From IMG/VR virus record IMGVR_UViG_3300019776_000214, positions 1 through 39,224 of that record: a stretch of DNA of 39,224 bases. One strand, 5' to 3'. Origin of the DNA: a virus. Below are positions 12,980 through 20,669 of this stretch, in pieces. The position numbers were made by a program, and so were the translations under genes. The notes below the pieces were generated by a model. That model was not told the origin of the DNA and did no database searches. It saw only the letters and a list, made by a program, of their open reading frames with translations. Each line of letters starts with the position of its first letter. The first letter of the stretch is position 1.

Positions 12980-14415
12980 TGACGATCAATTACAAGCCCG
13001 GTGGAGTCGGTAAGCGATTCCTGAAATCACGCAAGTTCTTAAAGTTAATCAATGGTCCTGTCGGTGGCGGTAAGTCGACTGTGGCGTTGATGGACTTGTT
13101 GATGCGTGCTACGAACCAAGTGCCTAACTCCTTAGGCATCCGACGTACCCGATTCATCTTACTGCGTAATACCATCGCGCAGCTAAAGTCGACAGTTAAG
13201 CCACTCATTGACCAATGGTTAGTTGAGATGATGGGAGGCACAGTAGGACATTGGAAACTGTCAGAAAACATTTTCGTGTTCAATCTGGAACTAGAAGATG
13301 GTACGAAAGTAGAGTCTGAGTTCTGGATGATGGCAGCAGATACGCCAGACGACGTGCGCCGATTGCTCTCAGTGGAATGTTCTGCTGCGTGGGTTGAAGA
13401 AGCACGTGAGGTCGACGAGGCTGTTTTCTCTGGTTTGCAGGGTCGTGTGAATCGTTATCCGAATCGTGCTCAAGGTGGCGTGACTTATCCGGGCGTTATC
13501 TGCTCAACGAATGCGCCAGCGATAGGCTCGTTCTGGCATGGAATCATGACCGATGTGCCTGATGGTTGGGAAGTGTTCACGCAGCCACCTGCCCTACTCG
13601 ATGACGGCTCTCTCAATCCTGACGCAGAGAACTTAGAGAACTTAGCACCTGATTACTACGAGAACCTGATCAGCGGTAAGTCAGACGAGTGGATCGATGT
13701 CTACCTCAAGAACAAGTTCGGACCGGGCAATCACGGTCAGCCTGTGTACAAGGGTAGTTTCAAGAAATCATTCCACGTGGCTGAAAAACCACTCATGGGT
13801 ATTTTCGCTTCGATCTCGCCACTTGTGATCGGCATGGACAACGGACTCACAGCAGCCGCTGCATTGACGCAGAGAGACTCTAGGGGACGCGTAAACATGT
13901 TGGATGAGGCATACGTACCCAAAGGGGTCACGATGGGCGTAGAACGCTTCCTAGACACGATTCTGCTGCCTAAGCTGCGGTCTACGTGGAGCCAGTTCAC
14001 ACCAGAGAATATTGTCTTCGTTCTTGACCCTGCCTGTTTCCATCGGGCGCAGGTGAATGAAGCGACGATTGCTGATGCCGTAACGAAGCGAGGCTACACA
14101 GTTCGCAAGGCAGCTACGAACGATATTCCACCTCGTATCGGGGCGGTTGAGTCGCTCTTGTCGAAACAGGTTGACGGTATGGGGCTGTTCCTCATTAGCC
14201 CAGTATGTACGTACGCGATTGAAGGCATGGAGTGGGGTTATCGGTTTAAGAAAGGGTCGGTGGAGTCATCCGATGCGAAACCAGATAAGAACCACCACGC
14301 TAACTTACAGGACGCAATTCAGTATGCGGCTCTCTACCATGAAGGACCACCAGTAGAAATTAGCCGACCGCAGCGCAGACAGATCGTGAAAGTAAGCTCA
14401 AAAGGTTGGACATAA
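12979..14415 (+). CDS. terL: Terminase large subunit, 478 aa
   Basis: This is the packaging motor ATPase and nuclease. The ATPase domain shows Walker A GPVGGGKST (26-34), Walker B AAWVEEA (136-142, catalytic Glu) and coupling motif STNAP (176-180). The C-terminal RNase H-like nuclease domain shows VIGMDNGL (Asp287), VFVLDP (Asp350) and KNHHANLQDAIQYA (437-450, Asp445), the expected metal-binding acidic residues. The length is normal for podovirus large terminases. It starts at an ATG overlapping the preceding stop and is followed 10 nt later by the portal gene. Confidence 0.95.
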   Translation: MTINYKPGGVGKRFLKSRKFLKLINGPVGGGKSTVALMDLLMRATNQVPNSLGIRRTRFILLRNTIAQLKSTVKPLIDQWLVEMMGGTVGHWKLSENIFVFNLELEDGTKVESEFWMMAADTPDDVRRLLSVECSAAWVEEAREVDEAVFSGLQGRVNRYPNRAQGGVTYPGVICSTNAPAIGSFWHGIMTDVPDGWEVFTQPPALLDDGSLNPDAENLENLAPDYYENLISGKSDEWIDVYLKNKFGPGNHGQPVYKGSFKKSFHVAEKPLMGIFASISPLVIGMDNGLTAAAALTQRDSRGRVNMLDEAYVPKGVTMGVERFLDTILLPKLRSTWSQFTPENIVFVLDPACFHRAQVNEATIADAVTKRGYTVRKAATNDIPPRIGAVESLLSKQVDGMGLFLISPVCTYAIEGMEWGYRFKKGSVESSDAKPDKNHHANLQDAIQYAALYHEGPPVEISRPQRRQIVKVSSKGWT

Positions 14416-14425
14416 AGGATAAATC

Positions 14426-16543
14426 ATGGAAGAAAGTAAATACCCAATACCGCCAATGCATAGCGTTGCTGTGCCAGTTAATCAGCCAGCGGCGACAGGC
14501 GTGGCGATGCCAACGGGCATGTCGAACGGCATCTTATCGTTTCGATCCGTCAAGCAGCTAGATCAGGAAGCACGAACGAAAGCGCAGGCTACGCAGGCGA
14601 TGGAGCATGTTACCTCGTTGGCTGCGTACGTACGCCAGTGCTGGAGTTCAGCGAAACAAGCGAAGCAGGAAACCGAAGAACGAATTTTACGGTCTTTACG
14701 ACGTGTAGCAGGACAATATGACCCTGAAAAACTGGCGAGTATCCGCGAACAAGGTGGCTCGGAAATTTACATGCTGCTCGTTAGTACGAAGTGTAACGGC
14801 GCGGCTGCGCTTTTACAGGACGCACTTCTTGGTAACGGTACGGACAAGCCGTGGACTGTATCTCCGACGAAAGTACCGGAAATTCCTCAAGCAGCGTTAG
14901 ACGAAGCGAAACAGGAAGCTGTTGATTTCGTTACGCAGATGTACGCCGCTGGCATGGAGATGTCGAAGAATGAGATGCGTGAGGCGGCAGAAGAAATTAA
15001 ACGGCGACTGCGCCAAGAGGTGATCGAGGAAGCCGAAGAAACGATGGATCGTATCGAGGCGAAACTTGAGGACGAGCAGCAAGAGGGTAACTTCATCAAC
15101 GCATTTAGCGAGTTCCTTGAAGACCTCTGTGTGTATCCGTCTGCGATTATCAAGGGTCCGGTCATCCGTAAAGAGAGTGAGTTGAAGTATAACAACGAGA
15201 CTGGCACGGTTGACGTGGTGGAGAACCTCGTTAAACAGTGGGAACGAGTAGACCCGATGAACATCTACCCCGCCCCGCACTCCGCTAGTATCAAGGACGG
15301 ATTCCTGATCGAACATCACCGCATGACAGTTGAGATGCTCAATAGTCTGATCGGTGTGGATGGTTACGACGAGAACTCGATTCGCGCCGTGTTGCAGGAC
15401 TACGAGACTGGCGGCTTGACAGAGTGGCTGGCGAACGACTCCGCACTCGCAGCGATTGAAGAACGTAGCCTAGCTTGGGGCGCGAGTGACCCTGAGAAAC
15501 AGATCGACGCTATCCAGTTTTGGGGTTCTGTGAGCGGTCGTAAGCTGTTAGACGGCGGTATGAAAGAGACTGAGATCACCGATCCGAATAAGAACTACTA
15601 CGTCGAAATCTGGTTGATCGGTAACTACGTGATCAAGGCGGCGATGAACTCGCACAAGCTCGGTCACAAGCCATATTTCATGACAAGTTTCAAGAAGGTT
15701 CCGGGTCGCTTTTGGGGCTACGGAGTGCCTGACTTGGTGGGCGATTCTGAGGACATGTGTAACGCAGCAGCACGAGCGATTGCGAACAACATGGGTATCT
15801 CGTCTGGTCCGCAGGTATGGGTAGACGTGAGCCGTTTGCCTCGCGGTGAAGATATTACGCAGATGCACCCTTGGAAAATCTGGCAGGTCGAACGTGATCA
15901 GACAGGTGCGTCCGGTGCGCCGATTGGCTTTTTCCAGCCTGAGAGTTACTCCACAGAGTTGATGACTGTGTATGAGAAGTTCTCTCAGTTGGCTGACGAG
16001 CACTCCGGTATTCCGCGTTACATGGTCGGTGGAGAAGGGACTGGCGGTGCTGGTCGTACAGCGTCTGGTATGTCGATGATGATTACCAACGCAGGTAAAA
16101 CAATCAAGAAAGTGATCTCGAACATCGATCATGACATCTTGACTCCGCTGATCACATATCAGTTCGTACACAATATGCGCTTTAGCGATGACCCTGATTT
16201 CAAAATGGGCGACATCAAAATCGTGGCGAAAGGTGCTACTTCACTTCAAGTACGTGACACGGCTCAAATCCGTCGTAACGAGTTCTTGCAAGCGACGGCT
16301 AACCCAATCGACATGCAGATTTTGGGATTCAAGGGACGTGCGGCAGTATTGCGCGAGTCTGCTAGAGGGCTGGATATGGACGTTGACAAGGTTGTTCCTT
16401 CGCAGGAAATGCTGACTCAGAAAGAGAAACAAATGATGATGCAGCAGCAACAGCAACAGATGTTAGCGCAGCAGCAAGGGGCTGTAACTAGCCAAGAACA
16501 ACTTGCTGACGGCAGCCCAACAACAGACACTTTCAGTCAATAA
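14426..16543 (+). CDS. Portal protein, 705 aa
   Basis: The position right after the large terminase, the size and the segments identify a podovirus portal: a helix-rich wing and clip region (QTRLDRIEAKLEDEQ-like stretch at about 185-225), a conserved VDPMNIYPAPHSASIKDG block at about 275-292, IEHHRMTVEML, and a C-terminal part with GGEGTGGAGRTASGMSMM (about 547-564). The tail is extremely Gln/Met-rich (about 675-700), suggesting a flexible barrel end. Twelve copies would form the channel for DNA at one capsid vertex. AAAGGA precedes the ATG. Confidence 0.9.
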   Translation: MEESKYPIPPMHSVAVPVNQPAATGVAMPTGMSNGILSFRSVKQLDQEARTKAQATQAMEHVTSLAAYVRQCWSSAKQAKQETEERILRSLRRVAGQYDPEKLASIREQGGSEIYMLLVSTKCNGAAALLQDALLGNGTDKPWTVSPTKVPEIPQAALDEAKQEAVDFVTQMYAAGMEMSKNEMREAAEEIKRRLRQEVIEEAEETMDRIEAKLEDEQQEGNFINAFSEFLEDLCVYPSAIIKGPVIRKESELKYNNETGTVDVVENLVKQWERVDPMNIYPAPHSASIKDGFLIEHHRMTVEMLNSLIGVDGYDENSIRAVLQDYETGGLTEWLANDSALAAIEERSLAWGASDPEKQIDAIQFWGSVSGRKLLDGGMKETEITDPNKNYYVEIWLIGNYVIKAAMNSHKLGHKPYFMTSFKKVPGRFWGYGVPDLVGDSEDMCNAAARAIANNMGISSGPQVWVDVSRLPRGEDITQMHPWKIWQVERDQTGASGAPIGFFQPESYSTELMTVYEKFSQLADEHSGIPRYMVGGEGTGGAGRTASGMSMMITNAGKTIKKVISNIDHDILTPLITYQFVHNMRFSDDPDFKMGDIKIVAKGATSLQVRDTAQIRRNEFLQATANPIDMQILGFKGRAAVLRESARGLDMDVDKVVPSQEMLTQKEKQMMMQQQQQQMLAQQQGAVTSQEQLADGSPTTDTFSQ

Positions 16544-16550
16544 AATAAAA

Positions 16551-16594
16551 AGTTTCGTGTAACCCACTAAATTACTTGACAGTTACACGAAACT
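16551..16594 (+). terminator. Long hairpin after the portal gene
   Basis: AGTTTCGTGTAAC (16551-16563) and GTTACACGAAACT (16582-16594) are a perfect 13-bp stem with an 18-nt loop, flanked by A-rich sequence on the left and ATTTTA on the right. It is a moderate terminator or an RNA processing element. Confidence 0.6.
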
Positions 16595-16604
16595 ATTTTA
16601 TAAA
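16576..16604 (+). promoter_or_regulatory. Strong sigma70-like promoter inside the post-portal hairpin
   Basis: A perfect TTGACA (16576-16581), a 17-bp spacer and TATAAA (16599-16604, 5 of 6) lie across the hairpin loop and 3' arm. The predicted start falls at or next to the ATG at 16611. It would boost scaffold and capsid expression; the first gene would then be leaderless from this promoter. Confidence 0.65.
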
Positions 16605-16610
16605 GGCGAC

Positions 16611-16838
16611 ATGAATACACCTAAGCCAACTAAGGAACAGTTAAGAGAACTGGCGGCGCTCAAACATAACGTGCCGATCAACACTCTCCTGACAGCTTGG
16701 CGCAAGGACTTAGGTGACGCTTTAGTAGTGAATAACGACGATAGTGCAACGAAACGTCTTCAAGGAGCTACACGTGCAATTGATGCGCTTGTAACACTCA
16801 TTGAAACAGCACAATCTGAGTTGAATAAAATTAAGTAA
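16611..16838 (+). CDS. Small head-region protein, 75 aa
   Basis: MNTPKPTKEQLRELAALKHN is a small, helical, mostly charged protein between portal and scaffold. An AAGG lies 4 nt before the ATG but overlaps the -10 box of the promoter described above. Small proteins in this place are common in podoviruses and may be head accessory factors; nothing specific can be read from the sequence. The 66-nt gap that follows contains only the scaffold ribosome site. Confidence 0.72.
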   Translation: MNTPKPTKEQLRELAALKHNVPINTLLTAWRKDLGDALVVNNDDSATKRLQGATRAIDALVTLIETAQSELNKIK

Positions 16839-16904
16839 CCTTTCGCAGTTCAACCAACTTACACACGAACACCTGTTCTTAGATCAGGCTCGTAGGAGAT
16901 CAGT

Positions 16905-17885
16905 ATGAAATTACCTGCCGCAGTGCAGCGTCAAGTCGACGCCGCCGAACAGTTTGAATCCGCTAACCGTGGAGATGTTCAGCAACCGCCACAAGACCCC
17001 GCACCCGTTCCAGATACCACCCCTACCGATCCTCCTGCTCCAGCACAGACAGAATTATTTACTAAGGAAGAAGCACCTGCTCCTCAGCCAGTAGATAACC
17101 GCTACGAAGTGTTGAAGGGTAAGTACGACGCGGAAGTGCCACGCTTGGCAAAAGAAGCAAAAGAAGCACGTGAACGCCTTGAGGCGCAAGCACGCGAACT
17201 TGACGAACTGAAACGTAAGTTAGTCAAGAAAGAAGAACCGCCTGAACCGAAGGTAACAGAGAAAGACGTTAGCGACTTTGGTGCAGACATGATCGACTTG
17301 ATTCGTCGTGTGTCGTCCGAGACTGTGAGTGGCAATTTACTTGCTCGATTGGATGCCAGTTTAGCTGCAATTGATAGTCGCATTCGTGCGCTTGAGAACG
17401 CAGTAGGCGGCGTAGCTGAGACTCAAAAAGTAACTGCCGAAGAAAAGTTCTACGCGGACTTATCGAAAGCGGTTCCGACTTGGGAAGCAACTAACGTCGA
17501 CAACAAGTGGCTCCAGTGGCTTGCATTGGTAGACGACATGACAGGTGTAACGCGCCAAACGCTTCTTGACCAAGCAGTAGGTTTGATGGATGCGAACCGT
17601 GTAGCAGCGATGTTTAAACGCTTCTACGCAGACAACAACATCAATACGAACCAAACAACGCCGCCAGCCCCAAAAGCTGACGATTTAAGTAAGCAAGTAT
17701 CACCTTCACGTGCCACCGCCTCGGCTCCAGTAGCAGAGGACAAAGGACAGATTTGGACAGATGCAGCCGTTCGTGCTTTCACGAAGGACATCTCTACAGG
17801 GAAGTTCAAGGGACGTGAGGAGTTACAAGCGCGTATTCAAGCTGATTTAGACGCAGCCTTCCAAGACGGACGCTATCGACCTTGA
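16905..17885 (+). CDS. Capsid scaffolding protein, 326 aa
   Basis: The protein has the usual scaffold composition: a disordered Pro/Gln/Ala-rich N-terminus (QPPQDPAPVPDTTPTDPPAP), a long charged coiled coil at about 75-115 (AKEAKEARERLEAQARELDE), and a basic, helical C-terminus (TKDISTGKFKGREELQARIQ) that would contact coat protein. It lies directly upstream of the major capsid gene. A TAGGAGA site precedes the ATG. Scaffolds guide procapsid assembly and leave before or during packaging. Confidence 0.88.
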   Translation: MKLPAAVQRQVDAAEQFESANRGDVQQPPQDPAPVPDTTPTDPPAPAQTELFTKEEAPAPQPVDNRYEVLKGKYDAEVPRLAKEAKEARERLEAQARELDELKRKLVKKEEPPEPKVTEKDVSDFGADMIDLIRRVSSETVSGNLLARLDASLAAIDSRIRALENAVGGVAETQKVTAEEKFYADLSKAVPTWEATNVDNKWLQWLALVDDMTGVTRQTLLDQAVGLMDANRVAAMFKRFYADNNINTNQTTPPAPKADDLSKQVSPSRATASAPVAEDKGQIWTDAAVRAFTKDISTGKFKGREELQARIQADLDAAFQDGRYRP

Positions 17886-17926
17886 TAGAACAAACTGGGT
17901 GGGCTGCATAACATAGGAGAAGTAAA

Positions 17927-18904
17927 ATGCCAGCAGTCTACCCAGTAAGCGGCGTATATGCCGTAACACCATCGTACTCCGGTTCGTTCATTCCGACACT
18001 TTGGGCAACCAAAATGATCGCAAAGTTCTACGCCGCGACAGTATTTGGTGAGATCGCAAACACTGACTACGAGGGTGAAATCTCCGGTCAAGGCGATAAA
18101 GTCACAATCAACACCGTACCTACCATTGCTATCCGCGATTACGTCGCTGGTACTGCATTGACGTACGACGTACCAGTTGGTTCCACCGTCGACCTCACAA
18201 TCGATCAAGGTAAGTATTTTGGCTTCCGCGTCAATGACGTGTTGGAGTTCCAATCTAAACCTAACTTGATGGATACGTTCACCAACGACGCCGCAGAACA
18301 GATGAAGATCGTAATCGACAAGGCTATCTTGTTGGGTACATTGAAAGCTGTTTCCTTGGTGGCTGGTACGAACAAGAACATGGGTACAGGCGCGGGTATC
18401 ATCTCTGGTGCATACTCCCTTGGTACAGACAATGCTCCAATCGCGCTCACAGGCACAAACGTGTTGCAGGTCATCACACAGTTGGCATCAACTCTCGATG
18501 AAGCAAACGTACCTGAGTCTGATCGCTATTTGATCATCTCCCCACAAGTTCGTCAGGTGTTGATGCAATCCAACTTGGCTAACGCCCAGTTCATCGGTGA
18601 CACTCAGTCCATGCAACGTAACGGTCGTATCGGTCAGATCGATCGCTTCACAGTGTATGTGTCTAACCAGTTGCCACGTGCAGCAGCAGCGCAGAACTTT
18701 GACGGCGGTGCTCAAGCAGGTGCGTTGGTGCGTCACGCGATTATGGCTGGTCATAAAGCTGGTTTGACCTTCGCATCCCAAATCACTAAGGTCGAAGATT
18801 TGAAAGACCCGAACGATTTCGGTAAGTTGGTACGCGGCTTGAATGTGTATGGTTATAAAGTAGTTAAGCCAGAAGCACTTGCTATTGCTTTGGTTAATGC
18901 TTAA
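17927..18904 (+). CDS. Major capsid protein, 325 aa
   Basis: The protein MPAVYPVSGVYAVTPSYSGS shows the HK97-like coat order: an N-terminal arm, an E-loop/P-domain region (DKVTINTVPTIAIRDYVAGT), the motif VDLTIDQGKYFGFRVNDVLE (about 87-106), a long spine-helix segment (MDTFTNDAAEQMKIVIDKAI) and an A-domain with RYLIISPQVRQVLMQSNLAN. It follows the scaffold gene and is preceded by a strong ATAGGAGAAG site. The codon use is regular, as expected for a highly expressed gene. A terminator/antiterminator pair lies right after the stop. Confidence 0.93.
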   Translation: MPAVYPVSGVYAVTPSYSGSFIPTLWATKMIAKFYAATVFGEIANTDYEGEISGQGDKVTINTVPTIAIRDYVAGTALTYDVPVGSTVDLTIDQGKYFGFRVNDVLEFQSKPNLMDTFTNDAAEQMKIVIDKAILLGTLKAVSLVAGTNKNMGTGAGIISGAYSLGTDNAPIALTGTNVLQVITQLASTLDEANVPESDRYLIISPQVRQVLMQSNLANAQFIGDTQSMQRNGRIGQIDRFTVYVSNQLPRAAAAQNFDGGAQAGALVRHAIMAGHKAGLTFASQITKVEDLKDPNDFGKLVRGLNVYGYKVVKPEALAIALVNA

Positions 18905-18910
18905 AATAAC

Positions 18911-18938
18911 GTAACCTAATGAGTGGCGGTTAGGTTAC
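18911..18938 (+). promoter_or_regulatory. Alternative (antiterminator-like) stem after the capsid gene
   Basis: GTAACCTAA (18911-18919) and TTAGGTTAC (18930-18938) form a perfect 9-bp stem. It shares 18930-18933 with the 5' arm of the terminator, so only one of the two can form at a time. Confidence 0.5.
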
Positions 18939-18955
18939 ACTAACCGCCATTTTTA
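18924..18955 (+). terminator. Intrinsic terminator after the major capsid gene
   Basis: TGGCGGTTAG (18924-18933) and CTAACCGCCA (18940-18949) form a perfect 10-bp stem with a 6-nt loop, followed by five T. It should lower transcription into the tail genes relative to the capsid gene. Confidence 0.88.
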
Positions 18956-18959
18956 TAAT
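18954..18959 (+). promoter_or_regulatory. Perfect -10 box after the capsid terminator
   Basis: TATAAT occurs in the T-tract of the terminator. The matching -35 position (TAGGTT) is poor. A start near 18966 would give an almost leaderless message for the next gene. Confidence 0.35.
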
Positions 18960-18969
18960 CTCTCTAAGC

Positions 18970-19638
18970 GTGACTAAAATGGCGAAGCTGTTAGATTTTT
19001 TACCGCAGGTTCTACCATCAGTGCAAAGCTGCCCTGAGCCGCTTATCCTCACGCATATCCGATACACCTGTATCGATTTCTGCAACTACACGAGCGCGTG
19101 GCAAGTAACCCTTGACCCAATCAATGTAGTAGCTGGAAAGAACGTTTACGAACTCTCACCACCAATCGGAGCCAACATTCGCAATGTGACTCGCATTTGG
19201 TACTTGGGTCGAGAATTAAAAGTAATCAACAACGACGATAGCGCTGTTGGTGCAGAGACATACAACCCTGATTTTGCCACAGCCGATATAGCTGTTGGCG
19301 ACCCTACGTGCGCGTTATACGACTACGTCACACGAACAATATCTTTCGACCGATTGCCGTTAGCAGCAGAAGCTAAAGGAATCACAGTGCGCTGCGCGTT
19401 GAGTCCAAGCCGCACCGCTACAACCGTTCCTGACTTCCTGTTGAGCGACTATGAAGATGCGATTGCCAATGGTGCGATTTCGCGCATAGCACGTATTCCG
19501 GCACAAGGGTACACAGATCAATCTACAGCGGCTTTGTCACAGTCGATCTACGCAGCAGCGCGACACTCAGCGACTATCCGCGCAAACAAGGCATCAGCAC
19601 GTAGTGAGTCTCGTGTTGCCATGCGCCCTTTTGCATAG
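18970..19638 (+). CDS. Head-tail adaptor-like protein 1, 222 aa
   Basis: The frame can start at GTG 18970 (MTKMAKLLDFLPQVL) or ATG 18979; neither has a strong ribosome site. The protein has the adaptor pattern: an N-terminal helix with an acidic, aromatic segment (TYTCIDFCNYTSAWQ-like), a beta-rich insertion (VAGKNVYELSPPIGANIRNV, RIWYLGRELKV) and C-terminal helices (YEDAIANGAISRIARI). In podoviruses such proteins form the ring below the portal. It is related in layout to the next gene. The call comes from position and pattern. Confidence 0.75.
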   Translation: MTKMAKLLDFLPQVLPSVQSCPEPLILTHIRYTCIDFCNYTSAWQVTLDPINVVAGKNVYELSPPIGANIRNVTRIWYLGRELKVINNDDSAVGAETYNPDFATADIAVGDPTCALYDYVTRTISFDRLPLAAEAKGITVRCALSPSRTATTVPDFLLSDYEDAIANGAISRIARIPAQGYTDQSTAALSQSIYAAARHSATIRANKASARSESRVAMRPFA

Positions 19639-19644
19639 GTAATC

Positions 19645-20301
19645 ATGACACAAGTTTCCTACATCTTAAACCGTGTTTCTGAAATCCTACAGGACGTAGA
19701 TCGTACCTTCTGGACTGAATCTTTCTTGGTCGACTGTCTCAATGACATTCTCAAGGAAGTGGTCGTCTACAAGCCTAACGCTTACACCAAGACTGAGGTG
19801 ATCACTCCAGTCGCAGGTACACGTCAAACACTGCCAGCGGGCGGCACTGCGCTTATTCGCGTGGTGTGCAATATGGGTACTACAGGCACTAACGCAGGCA
19901 AATCAGTTCGATTGGTAGACCAAGATCAATTAGATATTGTTGACCCGTACTGGCATGGTTCTACCGCTAAAGCCGAGACGAATCATTTTGCCGTAGATCG
20001 CAGCGAACCAAGCGCGTACTACATCTCCCCGCCTACTACATCGCAGTTGAAGATTGTCTACGCGTTGAACCCGCCTACTGTTACAGCAGGCAGCACAGTT
20101 CCGCTGGACGATTTATACGTACCTGCATTGATCAAGGGCGTCCTGTCAATGGCGTACGCGTCTGACGGTGAGCACGCATCAAACGCTCAATTGGCAGCGA
20201 TGTACTACCAAGCATTCACTTCGATGTTGGGCGGAAAAGCACAAGGCGAGATCGCTGCTGATGCGAACACGACTGCGCCTTCTAACAGCGTTCCTAAATA
20301 G
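19645..20301 (+). CDS. Head-tail adaptor-like protein 2 (DUF6682 type), 218 aa
   Basis: MTQVSYILNRVSEILQDVDR, WTESFLVDCLNDILKEVVVYKP and the beta segment TPVAGTRQTLPAGGTALIRV match the phage adaptor proteins that I recall as DUF6682. The C-terminus is helical (LYVPALIKGVLSMAYASDGE, AAMYYQAFTSMLGGKA). It likely forms the second ring between portal and tail. It follows adaptor 1 by 6 nt, and the shared N-terminal helix plus beta layout suggests an old duplication. The start is the ATG at 19645; no strong ribosome site precedes it (AGGTAATC). Confidence 0.82.
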   Translation: MTQVSYILNRVSEILQDVDRTFWTESFLVDCLNDILKEVVVYKPNAYTKTEVITPVAGTRQTLPAGGTALIRVVCNMGTTGTNAGKSVRLVDQDQLDIVDPYWHGSTAKAETNHFAVDRSEPSAYYISPPTTSQLKIVYALNPPTVTAGSTVPLDDLYVPALIKGVLSMAYASDGEHASNAQLAAMYYQAFTSMLGGKAQGEIAADANTTAPSNSVPK

Positions 20302-20309
20302 AGGTAGCT

Positions 20310-20669
20310 ATGCCAGCAACAACATTTGATTTTACTGATGACTACCGTATCGAGCAGGGCGTGTATCGAGCGCAGGTGTTCGTGTGGAAGTCTAACGGCA
20401 CTCCAATAAACTTAACAGGATACAGCGCACGTATGCAGATGCGTGCCAGCGTAGCAAGCGAAACTATCCTATTAGAGTTGACTACCACTAACGGCGGCAT
20501 CGTTCTAGGTGGTTCGGCTGGAACTGTTACGGTGGTGTTCAAGGATACAGATACTGTCGGTGTTGACTGGAAATCAGGAGTTTATGACCTTGAGCTTGTG
20601 AACACATCTAACCAGCCAATGCGATTCCTTGAGGGGACGTTTGAGTTATCTAAAGAGGTGACACGATAA
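20310..20669 (+). CDS. Small beta-sandwich structural protein, 119 aa
   Basis: MPATTFDFTDDYRIEQGVYR opens a beta-rich protein with LTGYSARMQMRAS, a VTVVFKDTDT strand and a C-terminal LEGTFELSKEV. This is the pattern of BppU-like N-terminal domains of receptor-binding proteins that often stand alone before a fibre gene. Its stop overlaps the fibre ATG (TAATG), so the two are translationally coupled. GAGGTAGC lies before the ATG. Confidence 0.72.
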   Translation: MPATTFDFTDDYRIEQGVYRAQVFVWKSNGTPINLTGYSARMQMRASVASETILLELTTTNGGIVLGGSAGTVTVVFKDTDTVGVDWKSGVYDLELVNTSNQPMRFLEGTFELSKEVTR

